A DNA stretch of 64,000 nt, taken from contig JAGBIY010000003.1 of NCBI GenBank assembly GCA_017934745.1, forward strand, positions 62,001 to 126,000. Direction: 5' to 3'. This DNA is from Treponema sp. Its GTDB lineage: Bacteria; Spirochaetota; Spirochaetia; Treponematales; Treponemataceae. The translations under genes and the position numbers were made by a program. This document shows, piece by piece, positions 43,842 to 52,400 of this stretch (its first letter is position 1; every line of letters starts with the position of its first letter). The notes beneath the pieces are model-generated. The model was not told where the DNA came from. It made no database searches and saw only the letters and a program-made list of their open reading frames with translations.

Positions 43842-44734
43842 AGCTTGGACTGAAGGCGCTTTTGGCAAAGCACAGGAAAGTCACGAAGAAGAACCTGGGA
43901 AAACTCATCTACACGCTCTTTTTGATGTCGATTATTGAAAGTTTCATGTCGCTCATGCTGCTGGGGCCGATTCTTCGGACATCTGCTGGCGACACCGCTT
44001 CATACGCGCTCTTCGCACTGGGCACACTGTTCTTCTTCCTGCTGCAGTTCGGCTTCGCCTCCATGCTGCTCAGGATGACTCGTAACGAATTCGTCACGCT
44101 CGGCTTCCTCTTCTACGGCTTCACCCGCCCGAAAATCTCGCTGGGTCCGGCGGCCGCGTTCACAATCATGGCGTTCATCGTCATTTTCATCTCAAGGTTC
44201 CTCTTCGCCTTCATCTTTCCGGAATTGCTGGAGGTCGCGACCAAGTCGCCTGCGGAAATATTGAATACAGCGGAGCAGGCTCAGTCGGCGGAGGCCTTGG
44301 CGGGAAACACGGAACTCGTCATGCAGTCCAAGGCTCTCGTCTACCCTTCCCTGATTTTTCTGGCGGCGTTCACATTCCTCGCGCTCATTCCGTTCGCGTT
44401 CACCTTCCAGTTCAAGCTGGACAACCAGAAGAAATCCGTGTTCTGGGCGATGAAGAAGAGCCTATCCACAGTCTTCACCGACTTCAACTACATAAAGACA
44501 ATCGCGCTCGCATTCCTAGCCTCGTGGAAGCGGATTCTGCTCGCACTCCCGATTTCGGCGCTGATGTTCATCAGCATCATCTCCGGGGGAACGCTCATCA
44601 CAATCGTCTTCCACTTCTTCTTCCTTTTGAATTTCTACACCGCCCTGATTCAGATAATGATGGCAGTCCCGATAGTCTACCAGGACGCCACTCAGGCGAC
44701 GGAAAAAGGGCTTCTCATCGACGTGAAAATCTGA
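43838..44734 (+). CDS. Multi-spanning membrane protein, coupled to parC
   Basis: 298 residues, starting in an ATGA overlap with parC. About six hydrophobic segments (near 25-45, 50-75, 90-115, 170-190, 215-240 and 245-275), with the basic loops on one side. No family recognised; it resembles uncharacterised DUF-type integral membrane proteins. Coupling to parC is probably a treponemal arrangement without functional meaning for topology control. Confidence 0.8.
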   Translation: MKLGLKALLAKHRKVTKKNLGKLIYTLFLMSIIESFMSLMLLGPILRTSAGDTASYALFALGTLFFFLLQFGFASMLLRMTRNEFVTLGFLFYGFTRPKISLGPAAAFTIMAFIVIFISRFLFAFIFPELLEVATKSPAEILNTAEQAQSAEALAGNTELVMQSKALVYPSLIFLAAFTFLALIPFAFTFQFKLDNQKKSVFWAMKKSLSTVFTDFNYIKTIALAFLASWKRILLALPISALMFISIISGGTLITIVFHFFFLLNFYTALIQIMMAVPIVYQDATQATEKGLLIDVKI

Positions 44735-44745
44735 TGGAAAATTGT

Positions 44746-44965
44746 GCTTCGACTACGCTCAGCAACCATGCTTTGACTACGCTCAGCAACCATGCTTCGA
44801 CTACGCTCAGCAACCGGCTTCAGTCGGTGAGCGTAGTCGAGCCGCGGTCGGTGAGCGAAGTTGAACCGCGGTCGGTGAGCGAAGCCGAACCGCGGTCGGT
44901 GAGCGAAGCCGAACCGCGGTCGGTGAGCGATGTCGAGCCGCGGTCGGTGAGCGTAGTCGAACCGA
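44746..44965. repeat. Opposed 24-bp tandem repeat array
   Basis: Three tandem units GCTTCGACTACGCTCAGCAA.. (44746-44817) are followed by about six 24-bp units in the opposite orientation (core CGGTCGGTGAGCG, to about 44965). The two halves can pair, forming a large hairpin. No gene is disturbed. One reading frame gives eight-residue repeats (SVSEAEPR) but has no start or ribosome site. Confidence 0.85.
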
Positions 44966-44983
44966 AAATGGAAAATTGAAAAA

Positions 44984-45577
44984 ATGAAAGTACCTACGAC
45001 AAATTCATCGACGGAAAGCGTGATAAAAGGCTCGCGATTCCTCTCAGAGTCGTTCATGATTTCGTCCCAGGCGGAAGTCAGAGAACTCATCAAGAAGCAG
45101 AAGCAGAAGTACGCCGACGCGACCCACGTCTGCCACGCCTTCATCTGCGGGAAGAACGCGGAGATAATGGGCATGAGCGACGACGGAGAGCCGGGCGGAA
45201 CCGCCGGGAGGCCGATGCTCGACGTGCTCAAGGGCAGGGGCGTAACGAACATCCTCGTGACGGTTACGAGATGGTTCGGCGGCACGCTGCTCGGAACGGG
45301 CGGACTCGTGAAAGCCTACGGCGACGGAGCGAAGGACGTGCTTGAGGCAACGGCGTTCGAGGAGCTCGTGGAAAAAAGCGCATTCTCTCTCGAATGCGAC
45401 TACCAGCAGTACCAAATCGTAAAGAAAATCTTCGAAGGCTATCCAATTTCCGACACCACGGAAGACTTTGGCGAGCTGATAGCGATTTCCGGCCAAATCC
45501 ACGCAGCGGAATTCGAAAGCTTCAAAAGCACAGTCTTCGACAAGACGAACGGCAAAGTGGAAGTCGGAATACAGTGA
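44984..45577 (+). CDS. yigZ: YigZ/IMPACT (UPF0029) family protein
   Basis: 197 residues. N-terminal UPF0029 domain with SRFLSESFMI, HVCHAFICG, DDGEPGGTAGRPMLDVL and VTRWFGGTLLGTGGLVKAYG, then a smaller C-terminal alpha/beta domain. The family is linked to translation regulation. The ATG at 44984 follows the array closely and has no clear Shine-Dalgarno. Confidence 0.93.
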   Translation: MKVPTTNSSTESVIKGSRFLSESFMISSQAEVRELIKKQKQKYADATHVCHAFICGKNAEIMGMSDDGEPGGTAGRPMLDVLKGRGVTNILVTVTRWFGGTLLGTGGLVKAYGDGAKDVLEATAFEELVEKSAFSLECDYQQYQIVKKIFEGYPISDTTEDFGELIAISGQIHAAEFESFKSTVFDKTNGKVEVGIQ

Positions 45578-45584
45578 CTTTTTC

Positions 45585-45620
45585 TTGACAGAATTTTTTT
45601 AAGCTATAATTTTTCGGAGG
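45585..45620 (+). promoter_or_regulatory. Promoter and ribosome site of the gene at 45627
   Basis: Consensus TTGACA (45585-45590) and TATAAT (45605-45610) are only 14 bp apart, shorter than usual, followed by CGGAGG (45615-45620). Confidence 0.45.
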
Positions 45621-45626
45621 AAAAAC

Positions 45627-46259
45627 ATGGACGGATTTGAAAAAGACGAGCTGCTGAAGAAGTGCATTCTCGAAAAAGCAGAAAAAGACGGCTGCGTAGT
45701 CGTCTGCGCGTTCGACGACGACCCAAACCACAAAAACCGCCGCAACACGAAACGGTCTCGCATCCTGAAAGGCATCATACTCGAAAATCAGTTGAGCTAT
45801 TGCTATTTCTTCAAGCGGAAGTCGAAGATAGAAACTGTAGATTATTTTGCCGTGTTCGGAAATCCAGAAGAAACTAGGGAAATCATCGAAAAGAATTGGG
45901 AGTCTTCCCGACTTCTTAATTTTTACGACGACATACCGGCTATCCTTGAGGGGAAAAGTTTCAATCATCCCGTGACCGACAAAGAATATGAGTTATTTGA
46001 AAAGCGACATGAGCTTCATCTGGGCGAGGAAAATCTCAATCTGCTGCCTTATTCTGTTGGGCCATGGATATATGACTCACGAGCTCACATATACCGCTCA
46101 GGTCAGTTCCTTTGTTCGCTCCACTTTCCGACTGATAAAAATCCTGAATACGTCGCGTCAATCGGCATAGTCCGTCTAATCGGTGTTCACATAAAAACAA
46201 TCACCGCAAAAACTCTGGAAGAGATATCAGACGGAATGAAAAATTGGAAAAAAGACTAA
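45627..46259 (+). CDS. Hypothetical protein, unrecognised
   Basis: 210 residues, CGGAGG six bases before the ATG. Soluble, no signal. The first 100 residues look alpha/beta (GCVVVCAFDDDPN, LSYCYFFKRKSKIETVDYFA); the second half has GPWIYDSRAHIYRSGQFLCS. No motif I can assign. It stands just before a DUF1703-type protein, but the latter has its own promoter. Confidence 0.75.
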   Translation: MDGFEKDELLKKCILEKAEKDGCVVVCAFDDDPNHKNRRNTKRSRILKGIILENQLSYCYFFKRKSKIETVDYFAVFGNPEETREIIEKNWESSRLLNFYDDIPAILEGKSFNHPVTDKEYELFEKRHELHLGEENLNLLPYSVGPWIYDSRAHIYRSGQFLCSLHFPTDKNPEYVASIGIVRLIGVHIKTITAKTLEEISDGMKNWKKD

Positions 46260-46276
46260 AGTGCGGCAAAATCGGC

Positions 46277-46289
46277 TATAATAAAAAGC
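46277..46289 (+). promoter_or_regulatory. Leaderless -10 of the AAA-like gene
   Basis: A perfect TATAAT (46277-46282), then seven bases to the ATG. No convincing -35 and no Shine-Dalgarno. Confidence 0.5.
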
Positions 46290-47852
46290 ATGAACACACG
46301 AAAGCTGCCGATTGGCATTCAGGATTTTTCTTACTTGAGAGAGGAAGGCTACATTTATGTGGACAAAACAGCCTTCATATACGACCTCGTGACAAACGGG
46401 AAGCCCTACTTCTTGAGCCGCCCGCGCAGGTTCGGAAAGAGCCTTCTGATTTCCACAATCGAAGCGTATTTCGAGGGCAAAAAGGAGCTGTTCCACGGAC
46501 TTGCAATCGAAAAACTCGAAAAGGACTGGATTGAATATCCTGTCCTGCACTTTGACTTCAACGGACAAAACTATTCGGAGCCGAACGGCTTGAACGAGAT
46601 TATCGCCGCCCACCTCCGCGAATGGGAAAAACGCTACGACTGTCCAAAGCAGAGCGAGTCGTTCGGCGTGCGTCTGGCCGACATCATAAAAGCCGCTCGC
46701 GAAAAAACAGGACGCAACGTCGTTGTTCTTGTTGACGAGTACGATAAGCCGCTTTTGGAAACCATGACGCTCAGCGAAGAGCAGATTGAGCAGAACAGAG
46801 CCACCTTCAAGGGAATGTTCGGACAGTTGAAAAGCCTTGATAGATACTTGCGGTTCGTGCTTTTCACCGGTGTCACGAAGTTCAGCAAGGTGTCGATTTT
46901 CAGCGACTTGAACCAACTACAGGACATTTCCATGGACAAAGAGTTTTCCGAAATCTGCGGAATCACGCAGAGCGAGCTTGAAACGACTTTTTCGCCCGAA
47001 ATCGACGAGATGGCGGAGGCGAACAATATGACGCGCGAAGAATGTTTGGAAAAACTCAAGAGATTCTACGACGGCTATCATTTTTCAAAGAAGTCGGCAA
47101 ATATCTACAATCCGTTCAGTTTGGTCAACGCCTTCAAAAAGCGCGAGTTCGGAAAGTTCTGGTTCGGAACCGGCACGCCGACATTCTTGGTGAAACGCTT
47201 GAACGAGATGGGCTTCAATCCTCAACAGTTCAGCGACGGCACTCTTTACGCGAGCGAGGACGAAATCACCGACTACCGGCCTGACAACCCCGACATCGTG
47301 CCGCTTTTGTACCAATCGGGCTATCTCACGCTCAAAGAGTACGACGAGAGGTATGAGAGTTTCTCGCTCTGCTATCCGAACGAGGAAGTGAAATACGGTT
47401 TCACGCAGAGCCTCACGCCCGTTTATCTCAACCGCGACAAGCCGCTCGACGTCCGCAATTTCTGCCGCGACATCGACATGGCGAACACCGACAGTCTCCG
47501 CGACCGCTTCACCGCATTGTTCGCAAATCTTCCGTATCCGGCAAAGCCGAGCGACTCTGTTCTTGAACGCGACTTTCAGAACGTCGTTTACCTCGTGTTC
47601 CTGCTTCTCGGGCAGTTCGTGAAGGTGGAGCAGCACAGCGCGAAAGGACGTGCCGACTGCATTGTTGAAACGGAAGAGTACGTCTACATCTTCGAGTTCA
47701 AGCGCGACGGCACAGCGGAGAACGCCCTTTCGCAGATTGACGCGCAGGGCTACGCAAAGCCGTACGAGGCTGATTCAAGAAAACTCATCAAAATCGGCGC
47801 GGTCTTTTCAAGCGAGGAGAGAACGCTCAGCGACTGGCTGGTGGGGGAATGA
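46290..47852 (+). CDS. AAA-ATPase-like/PD-(D/E)XK nuclease-like protein (DUF1703 type)
   Basis: 520 residues. N-terminal AAA-ATPase-like domain: LPIGIQDFSYLREEGYIYVD, YVDKT, and RPRRFGKSLLI, a modified Walker A; VVVLVDEYDKPLL is Walker B-like. The C-terminal DUF1703/PDDEXK domain has GRADCIVETEEYVYIFEFK, with the nuclease-type Asp and E-x-K. Such proteins occur in many copies in gut bacteria and spirochaetes; their function is unknown and a mobile or defence link has been suggested. Confidence 0.9.
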   Translation: MNTRKLPIGIQDFSYLREEGYIYVDKTAFIYDLVTNGKPYFLSRPRRFGKSLLISTIEAYFEGKKELFHGLAIEKLEKDWIEYPVLHFDFNGQNYSEPNGLNEIIAAHLREWEKRYDCPKQSESFGVRLADIIKAAREKTGRNVVVLVDEYDKPLLETMTLSEEQIEQNRATFKGMFGQLKSLDRYLRFVLFTGVTKFSKVSIFSDLNQLQDISMDKEFSEICGITQSELETTFSPEIDEMAEANNMTREECLEKLKRFYDGYHFSKKSANIYNPFSLVNAFKKREFGKFWFGTGTPTFLVKRLNEMGFNPQQFSDGTLYASEDEITDYRPDNPDIVPLLYQSGYLTLKEYDERYESFSLCYPNEEVKYGFTQSLTPVYLNRDKPLDVRNFCRDIDMANTDSLRDRFTALFANLPYPAKPSDSVLERDFQNVVYLVFLLLGQFVKVEQHSAKGRADCIVETEEYVYIFEFKRDGTAENALSQIDAQGYAKPYEADSRKLIKIGAVFSSEERTLSDWLVGE

Positions 47853-47977
47853 AAGCGGCAAAAAATATCTGCGGAGACCACACGGCAACAGAAAAAGCCT
47901 AACCGGTCGCAATTTGCGACCTCAAGCGAAGAACAAAGATTGGTCGAAAACAATCAGCGAAAGACTCTGCTGAATTT

Positions 47978-49141
47978 TCAATTTTTACCTTTCATCTTTA
48001 CAAATAGCGCGCAGAGCAGGAGCGTGGCGGAAAGCAGGGCGAACAGATTCACGCTGGAGGATTTGCCGAAAGAGGAAGCGGCGAACAGGAAAACGACTTG
48101 AAGGGCGTTCGAACCTTGGTTGAAGACGGAAAGAACTGTCGCCCGGTTCTTCTGCATTCCGACAGAATCCACGAAGCGGTTCACGATGCCGGAGAAGACG
48201 GCGGAAACCACGGAAAGGGACAGCGGAAGAAGCAGCATCGGAGCCAACGCATAAATCGAAGAGCAGAAAGAGATGGAAAAAGAGAGGACGGCCGCGGCCA
48301 CCAAAAAAACGCAGACCACAGTTCTCTTTCCCAAGCGTTTAGAAAGCGACAGCGCGAGCGGAGTCAGCATGTTCAACGCTGTGTAGCCTAGAATCAAAGC
48401 GGTCATCCACTCCTCATCAAGCCCAATCGACTGGATTTTGAGGATGTACAGGAAATTCACGGCTATTCCGGCCACGGCCATGACGCTCGAAAACGCAAAG
48501 ATGGCGAAGCAAGGGAATTTCGGAATTTGCTTGAAAGTGGCGGAAAGAGAAAGCTGCGGCTTCGATTCAGACTCAAGAGCGCAGGTGAATTTTCTTTCGT
48601 CGGGAATGAACAGCGAAGTGAAAAACGCGACAAATGAAGAGAAGAGAGTGGCGAGCAGGAGACCGTCCAAGGCGAAAAAATGATTCATGGGAGCGAAAAG
48701 AAGCGTACTCGCGATGAAAGCGGCTTCCCCAAAGTTCCCCAAGACTGCTCCCCTCTTCACAAATTCGTCCTCGTTCCCGGAGCAGGCGGAGTACAGATAA
48801 GCGTCCTCCGTTCCAGACGCGAGGCTCGCGCTCAACGCCTCAAGCACGGCCTCGGCGACGAAAAACGCGAAACTCCCGCCCAAAAAGAGCATGAACCTGG
48901 TGGCAAGAAAAATCACCTGCGAAAGCACGATGGACTTTTTATAGCCGATTCTGTCCGTCAAAAAACCGCACGGAACTTCGAGCGCGAAAACTCCCAAACT
49001 CAAAACAGCCTGCAGAACAAAAAAATCCGAAACAGAGATTCCGCAGCGAGTGCGCACCATGATTGCCGCAGGCGCGAAAAACACCAGCGAATCGCAAAAC
49101 GACATGACGGCAAGTGCAGGAAAAACTCTCGAAAACCCCAT
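47978..49141 (-). CDS. MFS transporter
   Basis: 387 residues with about 11-12 membrane helices in two halves. Between helices 2 and 3 lies CGFLTDRIGYKKSIVLS, the conserved MFS loop (G-x-x-x-D-R-x-G-x-K). The substrate is unknown; it resembles small-molecule or drug exporters. No Shine-Dalgarno. Converges on the AAA-like gene; the 125 bp between their stops hold no clear terminator. Confidence 0.9.
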   Translation of the reverse strand: MGFSRVFPALAVMSFCDSLVFFAPAAIMVRTRCGISVSDFFVLQAVLSLGVFALEVPCGFLTDRIGYKKSIVLSQVIFLATRFMLFLGGSFAFFVAEAVLEALSASLASGTEDAYLYSACSGNEDEFVKRGAVLGNFGEAAFIASTLLFAPMNHFFALDGLLLATLFSSFVAFFTSLFIPDERKFTCALESESKPQLSLSATFKQIPKFPCFAIFAFSSVMAVAGIAVNFLYILKIQSIGLDEEWMTALILGYTALNMLTPLALSLSKRLGKRTVVCVFLVAAAVLSFSISFCSSIYALAPMLLLPLSLSVVSAVFSGIVNRFVDSVGMQKNRATVLSVFNQGSNALQVVFLFAASSFGKSSSVNLFALLSATLLLCALFVKMKGKN

Positions 49142-49153
49142 GCCCCCATTCTA
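49142..49153 (-). promoter_or_regulatory. Leaderless -10 of the MFS gene
   Basis: TAGAAT (49148-49153, minus strand) then six bases (GGGGGC) to the ATG. The rest of the 330-bp gap to 49475 is AT-rich DNA plus repeat copy D. Confidence 0.45.
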
Positions 49154-49279
49154 CCACCATCGCCAACACGCTTCCACCAAAACGAAAAACTGCGAATTGA
49201 AAACGGAAAATTGAAAATTGTTAGTTGAATAACATGTAAAATCTTTTCTATATCTCTGATAAATTATCACTAGACGGGC

Positions 49280-49436
49280 GAAAGTCGAGTTTTCACAATG
49301 CTTGTCCGAAACAAGCGGAAGCGGGGTTCCGACCAAAAGAACACTCAGCCACCGCAAAGCGGTACTGCCGTTCTTTTGGTCGGGTTCCCGCTGGGAGCTT
49401 GTTCCGGCAACTACGATATGCATAAACTCGGCATTC
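49280..49436. repeat. Palindromic repeat family, copy D
   Basis: 157 bp. Ends GAAAGTCGAGTTT and AAACTCGGCATTC. GACCAAAAGAAC in the left arm pairs with GTTCTTTTGGTC in the right arm; the top has GCCACCGCAAAGCGGTACTGCC. It sits in the upstream region of the pectin esterase gene, about 40 bp before its start. Confidence 0.8.
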
Positions 49437-49474
49437 GACCTAGACGTGTTATAGATGCACACGCAGAGGTTTTT

Positions 49475-52400
49475 ATGAAAAAATGTAACGGATTTTTGGG
49501 GACGGTATTCTCGTTTCTCCTGCTGGGCGCGGCGGCTTTCGGAGAAGGAAGCGGCAGGCCGGTCGATGTTTGGGACTTCGGAGCGTCGGTGGACGGCTTC
49601 GAGGGAGTCAACGACAACATAAGCGCGGCCACCTTCGACAACTTTCCAGACGACGTTCTCGGAAAGGACGGAAAGTTCAAGAAAGGCTCGATTGAATTCG
49701 GAGACCTGACGCTCATCGTGGACAACAACGACAGAATCTACTACGGTTCGGAAGACGGAGCGGGAAAGAAGAACTACGGCTCGCAGGGATACGCGGTTAC
49801 GGACTTCGACGACGGCTACACGTCGAACGGGCTCTACTACGCGAACGGAAAAGGCAACGAGACCAAGCGGTGCATGATTCTTAGGAACGTGAAGGCGGGA
49901 GACGTCATCACGTTCTACGCGAGAATCTCGAATTCAGGAGACGAAGTGATAAACTTCGCGCATATTGACGGCGAGGGAAAAATCACCGGAAAGCAGGCTG
50001 AAAAAGCCCCACTCACGTCGGAAGCGAGGATGTACTCGTACATCGCAGAGAACGACGGAACGTACAAAGTCTACCCCGGCTCGGCCGTGGGAAAGCCGGT
50101 CTATTTCAGGATAAAGAGGGAGCCGGCCACAAACGTCTCAGGAAAAATCGCAAACTCGAATCTCCTGAACAAAAACGCCGTCCTCAAATTCATCGTGAAG
50201 GAGACGAACCAGGAACTTCCAGCCACGATTCAAGGGGACAGATACACGGCGAACCTTCCTGCCGGGCACGACTTCACGGCTCTGCTGCAGGGCGTGCAGG
50301 GATACTCGATTTCCTCGGACACAAGGGTCTTCTCGGTTAGTGGAAACCTCGCTGGGAAATCCGCATCCGTGAACATAGCGGTCGCAGAATCGCAGACATA
50401 CACCGCGAAAGGAACAATCGCGGGATTCGACCCGGCATACGACTTCTCAAATTTCGCGGTCGTTTTCGTCCCGTCGACACTCGGAATCTATCAGCCGGTC
50501 AAGGCGACTTTGGGATGGGCATTCACGCAGCCAAGTTTCATCGCAAAGCTTGAGCCTGGAGTGGAGTACACGGCGCAGCTGGAAGGGGCCAACGACTACG
50601 AAATCAAATCCGGAGCGAGATTCTCGTTCACGAAGAACACGGAGCAGAATTTGGCCGTCGCGAAAAAGCCCACATGGAACGTGGGCGGAAAATTCTTCGG
50701 GAAGACCGACGAGCTTCCGTCAAAAATCACATTCACAAGGCTCGACGACGCATACACATACGAAGGAACAATCGAAGACGGCAAATACTCGGCATCTCTC
50801 CGCGACGGCTCCTACGAAGTCTCTGTGGAATCCGCTACCGTAAAGACCGTGAACCACATCGTAGTATCGGGCGCGGCCGTGAAGAAGGACATCAAGCTTT
50901 CTTCAATTGAAAAGAAAGCGGAGACACTTCCGTTCAAGAGCGTCATCACCGTCGGAAAGAGCGGGGACTTCAAGACCGTGGGAGAGGCTTTGAAAGCGGC
51001 TTCCGCAATGCACCCGAGAAACGAGAGCGAGCGCATAACAATCGAAATAGAGCCGGGAATCTACCGCGAGCAGATAAAAATCGACGTTCCTTTCATCACC
51101 CTCAAGAACGCGGACAGCACGAATTCAAAAGAGGTCAAGCTCACCTGGTACTACGGAATCGGCTACAAATACTACTCGGCGGACGCTAACGGCTGGTTCG
51201 ACGAGGATTTGGCGTACGACAAATTCTCCAAGAAGACCGTGGCGAAATGGGGCGGAGCCACATACGTCATGCCAAGCGCGGAATCGTTCAAGGCAATCGG
51301 AATCACGTTCGAGACTTCCTTCAACAAGTATGTGACAGACGAGGAGATAGCGGACGGAGTGGAGTCTGACGGCTCCATAAAATTCAACAGGAACTACAAC
51401 GCGGACGTGCGCTCAAAGGCCGGCACGGAACGCTCGGCGGCGATTTTGATAGAGGGGGACGAAAGCGAATTCATAGGCTGCCGCTTCCTCGGCTCGCAGG
51501 ACACCTTCTACACGGGCGCGAACATCAAGGGCTACTTGAGGAACTGCTTCATCGAGGGAAACACCGACTACATTTTCGGCTCGGGAACGTTCGTCTTCGA
51601 AAACTGCGAGCTTCGTTTCGCGGGCTACACGGACAAACCTTCAGCAGGCTACATAACGGCGGCAAGGCAGACAGACGACAAGGGCTACCTCTTCCTCAAC
51701 TGCCTCGTCTCAAGGGACGAGAACGTCTACAACGCGCCGGGCTTCTTCGGACGCCCCTGGGGAGCGGACGCCTCCGTGGCATTCGTGAAAACGACTCTCT
51801 CCACGGACGAAGCGATAAACGACGAGGGCTGGACGAAGATGAGCAGCAACAAGCCCGAGGACGCACGTTTCAAGGAAGTCAACACGATTTGGAAAAACGG
51901 ACTCGACCTGGAAAGCAGGACGGAGGGGACTGTAAAAGAGGACGACGGCACATACACCGTGGAAAACTACCTCGGAAGCTGGAAGCCGTCGTTCTCGGTC
52001 AAAAAGGGAGAGATGCAGGCAGAGAAGGCCTACTTCAAGACGGAGCCGCACATAAAGACAGACGCGACATACGAGATTCCGTACGTCGGAGCGGTGCTCG
52101 AAGTCGTCTACGAACTCGACACGAAAGAAGAGGACGCTTCCATAATCGGCTGGTTCAGGGAGAGATTCGGAAAGAAGACGCTCGTTAAGTCGGGCACGGC
52201 AGCCGACAAGGACGCGAGAATCTACGAGACAACAGAGGACGACCTCGGATGCAGGATGAGCGCGATTGTGCTTCCGCAGACGAAACCGTCGACTGTCGTG
52301 AGCTTCCAGAAAAAAACGAGCTTCACAACGGACGACGACATCAACACGCCGTACCCAGGACACACGATAACGCTCCACTACTCCCTCGGAAGCGCGGATT

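Noticed and set aside
44746..44965. CRISPR array
   Set aside because: Units are 24 bp head-to-tail without spacers, and they change orientation in the middle; no cas genes.
44524..44979. Protein with SVSEAEPR repeats
   Set aside because: The frame begins inside the membrane protein gene in another phase and has no start of its own.
45627..47852. Toxin-antitoxin or two-gene defence operon
   Set aside because: The two genes are 30 bp apart, but the second has its own perfect -10 just before the ATG, the first has no antitoxin or effector motif, and DUF1703-type proteins are usually single genes.
49298..49474. Longer start of the pectin enzyme
   Set aside because: The extra residues are translated repeat D; the signal peptide and GAGG fit the ATG at 49475.
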